From the NCBI RefSeq assembly GCF_001315015.1, contig NZ_CP012916.1, positions 755,021-819,020 on the forward strand: a stretch of DNA of 64,000 nt, given 5' to 3'. Made by a program: the position numbers and the translations under genes. Source of the DNA: Azospirillum brasilense. Lineage in GTDB: Bacteria; Pseudomonadota; Alphaproteobacteria; Azospirillales; Azospirillaceae. Below, one piece after another: positions 16,810 through 23,944 of the stretch. The stretch's first letter is position 1. Every line of letters starts with the position of its first letter. The notes under the pieces were generated by a model. It ran no database searches. It had not been told where the DNA came from and saw only the letters and a list, made by a program, of their open reading frames with translations.

Positions 16810-17619
16810 TCAGTGGTTGCCGGGAAGGGCGTCCAGCGGATCGTCCGCCGCCGGCTGCGGGCGGGCGCCGGCCAGATGGCCGTCCACCAGCGCGCGCAGG
16901 AAGCCGCGGGTGCGCTCCTGGGTCGGGTTGGTGAAGATCTGCTCCGGCGAACCGGACTCGACGATGCGCCCGTCGGCCATGACGACGACGGTGTCGGCGA
17001 CCTCGCGGGCGAAGCCCATCTCGTGGGTCACCACCATCATGGTCATGCCTTCCTCGGCCAGCGTCTTCATGACCTGGAGCACCTCGCCGACCAGTTCGGG
17101 GTCGAGGGCGGAGGTCGGCTCGTCGAACAGCATCACCTTCGGCTTCATGGCGAGCGCGCGGGCGATGGCGGCGCGCTGCTTCTGACCGCCCGACAGGGTG
17201 GACGGATAGACATCGGCCTTGTCGTCCAGCCCCACCTTGCGCAGCAGCCCCATCGCCAGCTCCCGCGCCTCGGCCTTGGCCATGCCGCGCACCACGACGG
17301 GGGCGCGCATGACGTTCTCCACCGTGGTCATGTGCGGGAACAGGTTGAAGGACTGGAAGACCATGCCGGTCTCGGCGCGGAGCGCGTTCAGCTCCTTGTC
17401 GGGCAGCGGCTTGCCGTCGGCGATGATGGTCCGGTGGTTGATGCGGATCTCGCCGCGGTCGGCGGTCTCCAGGCAGTTGCAGCAGCGCAGCAGCGTGCTC
17501 TTGCCCGAACCCGACGGGCCGATGACCACGGTGGTGCGCGACGGCGGCACGGTCAGGCTGACGTCCTTCAGCACCTCGGTGCTGCCGAAGCTCTTGTAGA
17601 CGTTGCGGATCTCGATCAC
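16810..17619 (-). CDS. Polar amino-acid ABC transporter, ATP-binding subunit
   Basis: This is a 269-residue cytoplasmic ATPase of the HisP/GlnQ/ArtP type. Walker A is GPSGSGKST (about residues 34-42), the signature is LSGGQKQR, Walker B is VMLFDEPTSALDP, and the switch histidine is in TMMVVTHEMGFA. The C-terminal tail of about 25 residues beyond the core is unusual. The permease gene ends 4 bases upstream. With the divergent hutGF operon and a shared palindrome (19207 and 19364), histidine or a histidine breakdown product is the best-supported substrate, by context only. Confidence 0.92.
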   Translation of the reverse strand: MIEIRNVYKSFGSTEVLKDVSLTVPPSRTTVVIGPSGSGKSTLLRCCNCLETADRGEIRINHRTIIADGKPLPDKELNALRAETGMVFQSFNLFPHMTTVENVMRAPVVVRGMAKAEARELAMGLLRKVGLDDKADVYPSTLSGGQKQRAAIARALAMKPKVMLFDEPTSALDPELVGEVLQVMKTLAEEGMTMMVVTHEMGFAREVADTVVVMADGRIVESGSPEQIFTNPTQERTRGFLRALVDGHLAGARPQPAADDPLDALPGNH

Positions 17620-17623
17620 CGGC

Positions 17624-18286
17624 TTACCCTCTTTCCACGGTCATGCGCTTTTCGATCTGGCGCAGGATCCAGGTGGCCGCGTTGGTCAGCACGAAATAGA
17701 TCAGCGCCACCGCGATGTAGACCTCCAGCGCGCGGAAGCTGGTGGAGATGATCCGCTGCCCCTCGCGCATCACGTCGTCGATGGTCAGCAGCGACACCAG
17801 CGCCGAGTTCTTGATCAACGCGATGGTCTCGTTGCCCAGCGGCGGCAGCATGCGGCGGAACGCCTGCGGCAGCACCACCTCCCACATCGCCTCGCGGTAG
17901 GACATGCCGAGCGAGCGGGCGGCCTCCATCTGGCCGCGGTCGATCGACTGGATGGCGCCGCGCACCACCTCCGACACGTAGGAGCCGCTGTAGATGCCAA
18001 GCCCGATCACGCCGCACAGCCACGCCGGCAGCAGGATTCCGAACTGCGGCAGGCCGAAGAACAGCAGGAACAGCTGCACCAGCAGCGGCGTGCCGCGGAT
18101 GAAGGCGACATAGGCCGACGCGATGCCGTACAGCACGCGCCGCGCCGGGTTGAGGCGGATGATGCCGACGAGCAGGCCAAGCACGGCGCTGAGCAGGAAG
18201 GCCGCCGCGGTCACCTCGATGGTGACCACGGTGCCCTTCAGCAGCTCCGGCAACCCTCCCCAGACGGGGGCGAAGTCGAGCGTCAC
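17624..18286 (-). CDS. Polar amino-acid ABC transporter permease
   Basis: This is a 220-residue inner-membrane permease of the His/Glu/Gln/Arg/opine family (HisM/GlnP type) with about five membrane helices. The EAA loop, which contacts the ATPase, is QMEAARSLGMSYREAMWEVV followed by LPQAFRRMLPPLGNE. A single permease gene implies a homodimer. It starts 31 bases after the binding-protein gene and ends 4 bases before the ATPase gene. Confidence 0.92.
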   Translation of the reverse strand: MTLDFAPVWGGLPELLKGTVVTIEVTAAAFLLSAVLGLLVGIIRLNPARRVLYGIASAYVAFIRGTPLLVQLFLLFFGLPQFGILLPAWLCGVIGLGIYSGSYVSEVVRGAIQSIDRGQMEAARSLGMSYREAMWEVVLPQAFRRMLPPLGNETIALIKNSALVSLLTIDDVMREGQRIISTSFRALEVYIAVALIYFVLTNAATWILRQIEKRMTVERG

Positions 18287-18317
18287 GGGAGGGGTCCTCC
18301 GTTCACGAAAAGATCAA

Positions 18318-19115
18318 TCACTTCTTGGCTTCGAACCACTTGTCGATGAGCTTCTGGTAGGTGCCGTCGGCCTTCAGCTTGGTGATGGCGGCGTTCACCT
18401 TGGTCACCAGCTCTGTGTTGTCCTTACGCATGGCAAAGCCGTAATCCTCGGTGGTGAGCTGGTCGTCCAGCACCTTCACGGTCGGATGCGTCTGGGCGTA
18501 GAGCTTGGCGGCGGGCTTGCCGGTCACCGCGACGTCGGTGCGGCCGGTCTCGACCTGCCCGAACATCTCGGCGTTGGTCTCGACCTCGACGATCTTCGTC
18601 TTCGGGAAATGCTCCTTCAGATGGACGACCGACTTGGTGCCGATCTGCACGGCGGCCGTCTTGCCTTCGAGGTCAGCCGGGCCCTTCACGGCGGTGTTGT
18701 TGGCCTTGACCATGATGACGAGGCCGCCCGGATAGTAGGTGTCGGAGAAGGCGACGACCTTGCGGCGCTCCTCGGTGATGTACATGGCCGAGGCGATCAT
18801 GTCGAAGCGGTTGGCCATCAGGCCGGGGATCAGGCCCTTGAAGTCGATGTCCACCCACTCGACGCCCTTGGTGGCGCCCAGCTCCTTGGCGATGGCCTCG
18901 ACCAGCTCGATGTCGAAGCCGGTCTTCTTGCCGTCCTGCGAGAATTCGAAGGGCGCGAAGGTGGCGTCCACGCCGACGCGGAAGGTGCCGTTCTGCTTGA
19001 TCGAGGCGATCACCGCGTCCTCGGCGCGGGCCGGAATGGGCCCGGCGCCGACCATCGTGACGACCGCGGCGGCGGCGAAGGACGCGGCGGCGAGAAACTT
19101 ACCGAAGGACTTCAT
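18318..19115 (-). CDS. Periplasmic amino-acid-binding protein (solute-binding family 3)
   Basis: This 265-residue exported protein has a signal peptide of about 31 residues ending in PARA before EDAVIAS. The mature part opens with GTFRVGVDATFAPFEF and contains FDIELVEAIAKELG, the family 3 signatures, plus the ligand-region arginine in TEERRKVVAFSDTYY. It is the first gene of the binding protein-permease-ATPase operon. A palindrome at 19207-19222, shared with the divergent hut operon, lies 92 bases upstream of the start, suggesting common control. Confidence 0.92.
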   Translation of the reverse strand: MKSFGKFLAAASFAAAAVVTMVGAGPIPARAEDAVIASIKQNGTFRVGVDATFAPFEFSQDGKKTGFDIELVEAIAKELGATKGVEWVDIDFKGLIPGLMANRFDMIASAMYITEERRKVVAFSDTYYPGGLVIMVKANNTAVKGPADLEGKTAAVQIGTKSVVHLKEHFPKTKIVEVETNAEMFGQVETGRTDVAVTGKPAAKLYAQTHPTVKVLDDQLTTEDYGFAMRKDNTELVTKVNAAITKLKADGTYQKLIDKWFEAKK

Positions 19116-19206
19116 GGGTCAGAATTTCCCTGTTCGTTGCGCCTGCGTTGCCAGGCTCGAAAGCCGGAGTTGCCCCCCTGAGCAGCGAGCGGCTTGGCAG
19201 CGCCGT

Positions 19207-19222
19207 GTTTTGCCTATAAAAC
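19207..19222. promoter_or_regulatory. Operator-like palindrome upstream of the amino-acid ABC operon
   Basis: GTTTTGCCTATAAAAC resembles the second copy GTTTTGCTGACAAAAC at 19364-19379 and has the same length and arms. It is 92 bases upstream of the binding-protein gene on the opposite strand. It is a candidate site for the linked IclR-family regulator. Confidence 0.6.
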
Positions 19223-19363
19223 ATATGTTGCCCAGGGAAAACAGCCGCGTCAACGCCGTTTGTCATACTGGAGCATGACGGACGCCTTATGGCAACGCTG
19301 GTGTTAAGGCCAAGCACCGCGCACGCCGCGGACGCCGGGGGCGATCGAACAGGGACGCTAAAA

Positions 19364-19379
19364 GTTTTGCTGACAAAAC
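19364..19379. promoter_or_regulatory. Operator-like palindrome upstream of hutG
   Basis: GTTTTG-CTGA-CAAAAC is a perfect 6-base inverted repeat 23 bases before the hutG start. It shares the pattern GTTTTGC...AAAAC with the site at 19207. The position overlaps where the hut promoter or ribosome loading region must be, which suits a repressor. Confidence 0.65.
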
Positions 19380-19402
19380 ACTTGTCGCACGGGAGAGAGG
19401 AT

Positions 19403-20203
19403 ATGGACGTTTTCGGGTTTCGCGCCGCGCGCCGTCCGGTGCTGGTCAGCCTGCCCCATGTCGGCACGGCGCTGCCGGACGGATTCATCGGCCGGCTGGT
19501 GCCGGAGGCGCAGGGCCTGCCCGACACGGACTGGCACCTGCCGCGGCTCTACGACTTCCTGGAGGACCTCGGAGTCGGAGTGATCCAGGCGCGCTTCTCG
19601 CGCTACGTCATCGATCTGAATCGCCCCAGCAACGACACGCCGCTCTACAGTGGCGCCACCACGGGCCTGTGCCCGACCACCCTGTTCGACGGGGCGCCGC
19701 TGTACCAGCCGGGCGCCGAACCGGACGCGGCGGAGGTGGCCGAGCGGGTCAGCCGCTACTGGGCGCCCTACCACGACGCCATCACCGCCGAGATGACCCG
19801 ACTGCGCGACCAGTTCGGGCGGGCGGTCCTGTTCGACGCCCATTCCATCCGCTCTGTCGTGCCGCGGCTGTTCGAGGGGCGGCTGCCCGACCTGAACATT
19901 GGGACCAACGACGGGCGCAGCGCCGATTCTGTGCTGAGCGACCGGCTGGTCGCGGTCGGCGCGGATGCCGGGGCCGACGGCTTCACCCATGTCCTCAACG
20001 GGCGCTTCAAGGGCGGCCACATCACCCGCCATTTCGGGCGTCCGTCCGAGGGCTGGCACGCCGTGCAGCTTGAGATGGCGCAGGTGACCTACATGGAGGA
20101 GGATGCGCCCTTCGCCTTCGACGAGGCGCGCGCCGAGCGGATTCGTCCGCATCTCCGGCGCTTCATTGGAGCGATGGCCGATTGGGCGGAGGAGCGGGCG
20201 TGA
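19403..20203 (+). CDS. hutG: N-formylglutamate deformylase HutG
   Basis: This 266-residue cytoplasmic hydrolase performs the last step of the five-step histidine pathway: N-formylglutamate to glutamate and formate. Family motifs are visible: VLVSLPHVGTALP, SRYVIDLNRPSND (zinc-site region), FDAHSIRSVVPRLF and GFTHVLNGRFKGGHITRHFG. The ATG at 19403 has GGGAGAGAGG immediately upstream. An upstream in-frame ATG at 19289 would add 38 unlike residues and overlap the palindrome. The stop TGA shares its A with the hutF start. hutH, hutU and hutI are not in the window. Confidence 0.93.
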   Translation: MDVFGFRAARRPVLVSLPHVGTALPDGFIGRLVPEAQGLPDTDWHLPRLYDFLEDLGVGVIQARFSRYVIDLNRPSNDTPLYSGATTGLCPTTLFDGAPLYQPGAEPDAAEVAERVSRYWAPYHDAITAEMTRLRDQFGRAVLFDAHSIRSVVPRLFEGRLPDLNIGTNDGRSADSVLSDRLVAVGADAGADGFTHVLNGRFKGGHITRHFGRPSEGWHAVQLEMAQVTYMEEDAPFAFDEARAERIRPHLRRFIGAMADWAEERA

Positions 20204-21627
20204 TGGAGGCGGCGATGGACAGCGTGACGGGGGACAGCGTGAACGGACTGTTCTGCGGGCGGGCGCTGCTGCCCGACGGCTGGGCCTCGAACGTGGCGCT
20301 GCGCTTCGACGCGCGGGGCACGCTGACGGCGGTGGAGCGGGACGCCTCCGCGCAGGGTCTCCCGCAGGCCGCCGGGCCGGTGATCCCCGGCATGCCCAAC
20401 CTGCACAGCCACGCCTTCCAGCGGGCCATGGCCGGGCTGACCGAATACGCCGGCGCGTCGGAGGACAGCTTCTGGACGTGGCGCGACGCCATGTACGGCT
20501 TCGTCCGCCGCATGACGCCGGAGGCGGCGGAGGCCGTCGCGGCGCTGCTCTACATGGAGATGGCGAAGCAGGGCTACACGGCGGTGGCGGAATTCCATTA
20601 CCTCCACCACGACGCCGACGGCAGCCCCTACGCCGACCGGGCGGAGATGTCGCGCCGCATCCTGGCCGCCGCCGACACGGCGGGGATCGGGCTGACCCAC
20701 CTGCCGGTGCTCTACGCCCACAGCGGCTTCGGCGGCAAGCCGCCGTCCGACGGGCAGAAGCGCTTCATCAACGACGTGGACGGGCTGCTGTCCATCGTCG
20801 CCGCCATGCAGAAGGCCATGGGAACGGAGCGGGCGGGCCGCCGCGCCGGGCTCGCCCTGCATTCGCTGCGCGCGGTGACGCCGGAGGAGATGCGCGACGC
20901 GCTGGCCGGCCTCGACGCGCTCGACCCCGGCGCGCCCATCCACATCCACATCGCCGAGCAGACGGCGGAGGTGGACGACTGCGTCGCCTGGAGCGGCAAG
21001 CGCCCGGTGGAATGGCTTCTGGAGAACGCTGCGGTCGGGCCGCGCTGGTGCCTCGTCCACGCCACGCACGTCACCCCGGCCGAGGTGGACGGCATGGCGG
21101 CGAGCGGGGCGGTGGCCGGTCTCTGCCTGACGACCGAGGCCAATCTGGGCGACGGGCTGTTCCCCGCCATCCCCTTCCTGGCGCAGGGTGGGCGGTTCGG
21201 CATCGGCTCGGACAGCCACATCAGCGTGTCGGCGGCGGAGGAGCTTCGCCTCCTGGAATACGGCCAGCGCTTGGTGCAGCGGCGGCGCAACGTGCTGCGC
21301 ATCGGGGATTGCCCGTCCATCGGCGGCGGCCTCTACCGGGCGGCGGTGGCCGGCGGCGCGCAGGCGCTGGGCCAGCCGGTGACCGGCGGCGGGATTCGGG
21401 TGGGCCAGCCCGCCGACCTCGTCGTGCTTGACGCCGACAACCCGAAACTGCTTTCTCGGACCGACGACAGCCTTCTGGACGCCTATGTCTTCGCCAGCGA
21501 CGGGCACGCCGTGCGCGACGTGGTCGCGGCGGGGCGGACCGTGGTGCGCGACGGCCGCCACGTCCGGGAGGACGCCATCCGGGCCGCCTACCGGCGCGCC
21601 ATCGAGGGGTTGCGCCGGGACACATGA
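20203..21627 (+). CDS. hutF: Formimidoylglutamate deiminase HutF
   Basis: This is a 474-residue amidohydrolase-superfamily metalloenzyme that converts N-formimino-glutamate to N-formylglutamate and ammonia, supplying HutG. The metal-binding H68-x-H70 is in GMPNLHSHAFQRAMAG. Further ligand-region motifs are HIHIAEQTAEVDDC, LVHATHVTP and FGIGSDSHIS. It starts on the last base of the hutG stop and ends in a 4-base ATGA overlap with the iclR gene, so all three are translationally coupled. HutF plus HutG shows the deiminase route rather than the one-step HutG2/formamide route. Confidence 0.93.
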   Translation: MEAAMDSVTGDSVNGLFCGRALLPDGWASNVALRFDARGTLTAVERDASAQGLPQAAGPVIPGMPNLHSHAFQRAMAGLTEYAGASEDSFWTWRDAMYGFVRRMTPEAAEAVAALLYMEMAKQGYTAVAEFHYLHHDADGSPYADRAEMSRRILAAADTAGIGLTHLPVLYAHSGFGGKPPSDGQKRFINDVDGLLSIVAAMQKAMGTERAGRRAGLALHSLRAVTPEEMRDALAGLDALDPGAPIHIHIAEQTAEVDDCVAWSGKRPVEWLLENAAVGPRWCLVHATHVTPAEVDGMAASGAVAGLCLTTEANLGDGLFPAIPFLAQGGRFGIGSDSHISVSAAEELRLLEYGQRLVQRRRNVLRIGDCPSIGGGLYRAAVAGGAQALGQPVTGGGIRVGQPADLVVLDADNPKLLSRTDDSLLDAYVFASDGHAVRDVVAAGRTVVRDGRHVREDAIRAAYRRAIEGLRRDT

Positions 21628-22412
21628 GCGAGACCGATCCGAACACCTACATCGCCCCGGCGCTGCAGCGCGGGCTGGCCATCCTGGAGCTGTTCACGCC
21701 GCAGCGCCGGACGCTGACCCTGACCGACATCGCCAAGGCGCTGGGGATCGGGCGGGCCTCGGCCTACCGGCTGGTCTTCACGCTGGAGCATCTCGGCTAC
21801 ATCGGGCGGGTGGGGGACGGCAAGTCCTACCGCCTCGCGCCGCGGTCGATGCAGCTTGGCTACCATTACCTGTCGGGGCTGGACGGGATCGAGGTGGCGA
21901 TCCCCTACATCGACGGGCTGCGGGACAGCACGCAGATCTCCGCCCACATGGCGGTGCGCGACGGGACGGAGATCGTCTACGTCTACCGCGCGCACTCGCA
22001 CATGACGCTGTCCAGCAACATCGCCGTCGGCTACCGCCTGCCGGCCCACGCCACCGCGATGGGCCGGATGCTGCTGAGCGGCCTCACCGACGAGGCCATC
22101 GCGCAGCTCTACACCGGCGTGCGGCTGGACCGTTACAGCGACACCACGGCGGTCACGCTCACCTCGCTGATCCAGGAGGTGGCGGAGGACCGCAAGCGCG
22201 GCTGGACGATGAACCGCTCCTCCTTCGTGTCGGGGATCGTCGCCATCGCGGCGGCCATCCGCGACCACCGGGGCGAGGTCATCGCCGCCATCAACCTGTC
22301 CGGCCCCAGCGCCGTGATGGACCAGCCCGCCACGCTCGACCATCTGCGGACCAAGGTGGTGGAGACGGCGGACGCGATCTCGCACCAGCTCGGCTACCTG
22401 CCCCGCGGCTGA
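21624..22412 (+). CDS. IclR-family transcriptional regulator of the hut/ABC locus
   Basis: This is a 262-residue regulator. Residues about 10-75 form the IclR winged helix-turn-helix (LTLTDIAKALGIGRASAYRL). Residues about 85-255 form the effector-binding domain with the AHMAVRDGTEIVYVYR and HATAMGRMLL motifs and the GIVAIAAAIRDHRGEVIAAI block. Being coupled to hutF, it most likely controls this operon and the divergent ABC transporter through the palindromes at 19207 and 19364. Most proteobacterial hut operons use the GntR-type HutC instead, so an IclR protein here is a departure. Confidence 0.9.
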   Translation: MSETDPNTYIAPALQRGLAILELFTPQRRTLTLTDIAKALGIGRASAYRLVFTLEHLGYIGRVGDGKSYRLAPRSMQLGYHYLSGLDGIEVAIPYIDGLRDSTQISAHMAVRDGTEIVYVYRAHSHMTLSSNIAVGYRLPAHATAMGRMLLSGLTDEAIAQLYTGVRLDRYSDTTAVTLTSLIQEVAEDRKRGWTMNRSSFVSGIVAIAAAIRDHRGEVIAAINLSGPSAVMDQPATLDHLRTKVVETADAISHQLGYLPRG

Positions 22413-22447
22413 AAAGGGGAGGGGCGGCGAAGCGGTCGCCCAAATGA

Positions 22448-22578
22448 CCCTCTCCCCTCCGGGGAGAGGGAGGGGACCCACCGCGCAGCGGTGGGGAGGG
22501 TGAGGGGGATGCGCTTTTGCCGGACGTTCCGCCACGCGCAACCCCCTCACCCTAACCCTCTCCCCAGAGGGGAGAGGG
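22448..22578. repeat. Dispersed palindromic element, copy C
   Basis: Hairpins with arms CCCTCTCCCC/GGGGAGAGGG lie at 22448-22470 and 22556-22578, with GGGTGAGGGGG and CCCCCTCACCC in between. The core GGATGCGCTTTTGCCGG ... CACGCGCAACC is the reverse complement, with changes, of the core at 14.24-14.28 kb. It fills most of the gap between iclR and the next gene. Read as protein it yields the PPHPNPLPRGERG-type text typical of this repeat class, which is not a gene. Confidence 0.85.
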
Positions 22579-22647
22579 GACGTCTTTCCCCGCGGTGTGG
22601 AACGCGGCATTCTGACCGAGCCCCGAGAAACGGACGGGAGAAACTCC

Positions 22648-23259
22648 ATGGCTGCGCACCGCAACGCCCTGCGCATCACCCTTGTGGCAACGGTCGCATG
22701 GGGAGGCCCCGCCCTCGCCGCAGAATCCGTGGGCCCCTCCTTCTCCTGCGCCGGAGTGGAGACCGGCAGCATCGAGCGGATGGTCTGCAGCGACGCCGAC
22801 CTGTCGGCGCTCGACCGCAAGCTGGCCGGTGTCTATGGCGAGGCCGCGGGCAAGGCGGCGAACGAGCATCCCCCGACACTGAAGGCGGAGCAGCGCGGCT
22901 GGATCAAGGGCCGGAACGACTGCTGGAAGGCCGACGACCGCCGCGCCTGCGTGGAGGAGCAATACCGCCTGCGCATCGCCGAGCTTCAGGCCAAATACCG
23001 GCTGGTGCCCTCCATCGGCCCGGTCCGCTTCGCCTGCGACGGCCAAGCGGCCAACGAACTGACCACCACCTTCTTCGAGACCGACCCGCCGACGATGATC
23101 GCCGAGCGCGGCGACGCGGTGTCGTTGATGGTCGGACAGCCGGCGGCGTCCGGCGCCCGCTACCAGGGCCGCAACGAGAGCTTTTGGGAGCATCAGGGCG
23201 AAGCGCGGGTGACCTGGGGCTACGGCGCTCCGGAGATGACCTGCCGGAAGGCGCCGTAA
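22648..23259 (+). CDS. Periplasmic DUF1311 (LprI-like) plus MliC-like lysozyme-inhibitor domain protein
   Basis: The 203-residue protein has a signal peptide (about 1-25, ending ALAAES). Residues about 30-115 are DUF1311/LprI-like, with paired cysteines and the typical SIERMVCSDADLSALDRKLAGVY and RGWIKGRNDCW. Residues about 125-203 look like MliC, the C-type lysozyme inhibitor domain (VRFACDG ... GYGAPEMTC). LprI inhibits lysozyme in mycobacteria and MliC does so in gamma-proteobacteria, so both halves point to protection of peptidoglycan from lysozyme. Activity is not shown. The ATG at 22648 has GGGAGAA upstream; an upstream ATG at 22597 would precede the signal peptide with 17 extra residues. 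Confidence 0.8.
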   Translation: MAAHRNALRITLVATVAWGGPALAAESVGPSFSCAGVETGSIERMVCSDADLSALDRKLAGVYGEAAGKAANEHPPTLKAEQRGWIKGRNDCWKADDRRACVEEQYRLRIAELQAKYRLVPSIGPVRFACDGQAANELTTTFFETDPPTMIAERGDAVSLMVGQPAASGARYQGRNESFWEHQGEARVTWGYGAPEMTCRKAP

Positions 23260-23277
23260 CCTCGCGTCCGGGGTCCC

Positions 23278-23853
23278 TTACCCGCGCGCCGCGACGCGGG
23301 CGAGGACGGCGCAGGCCCCCGGCCCGGTCTCCAGCGTCGCGGCGGTGTCGTCCAGACGGGCGGTCCAGCCCGGCGACACCCGCGCCACGCTGTCGCCGGT
23401 GCGCAGGATCACCTCGCCGTCCAGCGCGTGGACCAGTGCCATGCCGCCGGCCGGGATGTCCGCAACCTTGTCGGCCGGCAGGACGTCGAGCCGGGCGTCG
23501 GCCCGCTCGCGGTCGAAGATCAGGTTGAAGTCGCGGATCGGCCCGTCCAGCAGGGCGCAATCCACCACGGCGTCGCCGGAGAAGCGGAAGGGGGCGGCGC
23601 GGTTGGTCACGGTCGCCGGGACGCCGTCCACGGTCAGCCGCATGCCGGCCCCCTCGACCACGGCGATCAGCCGCTCGTAGCCGGTGAAGGCGGAGAAGGG
23701 GCCGGCCTCCGCCACGTCGGCGATGCTGACCCGCCACAGGAAGCGGCCGGCGGCGCCGGGCAGTTCCTGGAGGGCGATTTCGGTGGTCGTGCCGCCGCCG
23801 TTCTTCCAGGGCATGCGGCGGTAGCGGGCGGGGTCGAGAAGAGAAACAGCCAT
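23278..23853 (-). CDS. hutD: HutD/Ves-family cupin-like protein
   Basis: This is a 191-residue soluble double beta-barrel protein. The family start YRRMPWKNGGGTTTEIA is complete, followed by FLWRVSIADVAEAGPFSAF and PFRFSGDAVVDCALLDGPIRDFN. HutD is linked genetically to histidine use in Pseudomonas, where it is thought to limit hut expression or buffer formimino-glutamate; the biochemical role is open. It is near but not in the hutGF operon. The ATG at 23853 is preceded by TGAGGA; a GTG at 23865 is possible. It follows the M3 peptidase gene on the same strand by 91 bases. Confidence 0.9.
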   Translation of the reverse strand: MAVSLLDPARYRRMPWKNGGGTTTEIALQELPGAAGRFLWRVSIADVAEAGPFSAFTGYERLIAVVEGAGMRLTVDGVPATVTNRAAPFRFSGDAVVDCALLDGPIRDFNLIFDRERADARLDVLPADKVADIPAGGMALVHALDGEVILRTGDSVARVSPGWTARLDDTAATLETGPGACAVLARVAARG

Positions 23854-23944
23854 CAGAATCCTCACGGGACGGGGGAGGGCGTCCGGCCCGGTCCCCCCGT
23901 CCCTTGTCCTCGTGTGCGTGTCTGCGGCGCCGATGGGCGGCGCG

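Noticed and set aside
22491..22647. Apparent protein text with PPHPNPLPRGERG near 22.5 kb, also near 14.25 kb
   Set aside because: This is the translation of the dispersed hairpin repeat in both places, not a gene family.
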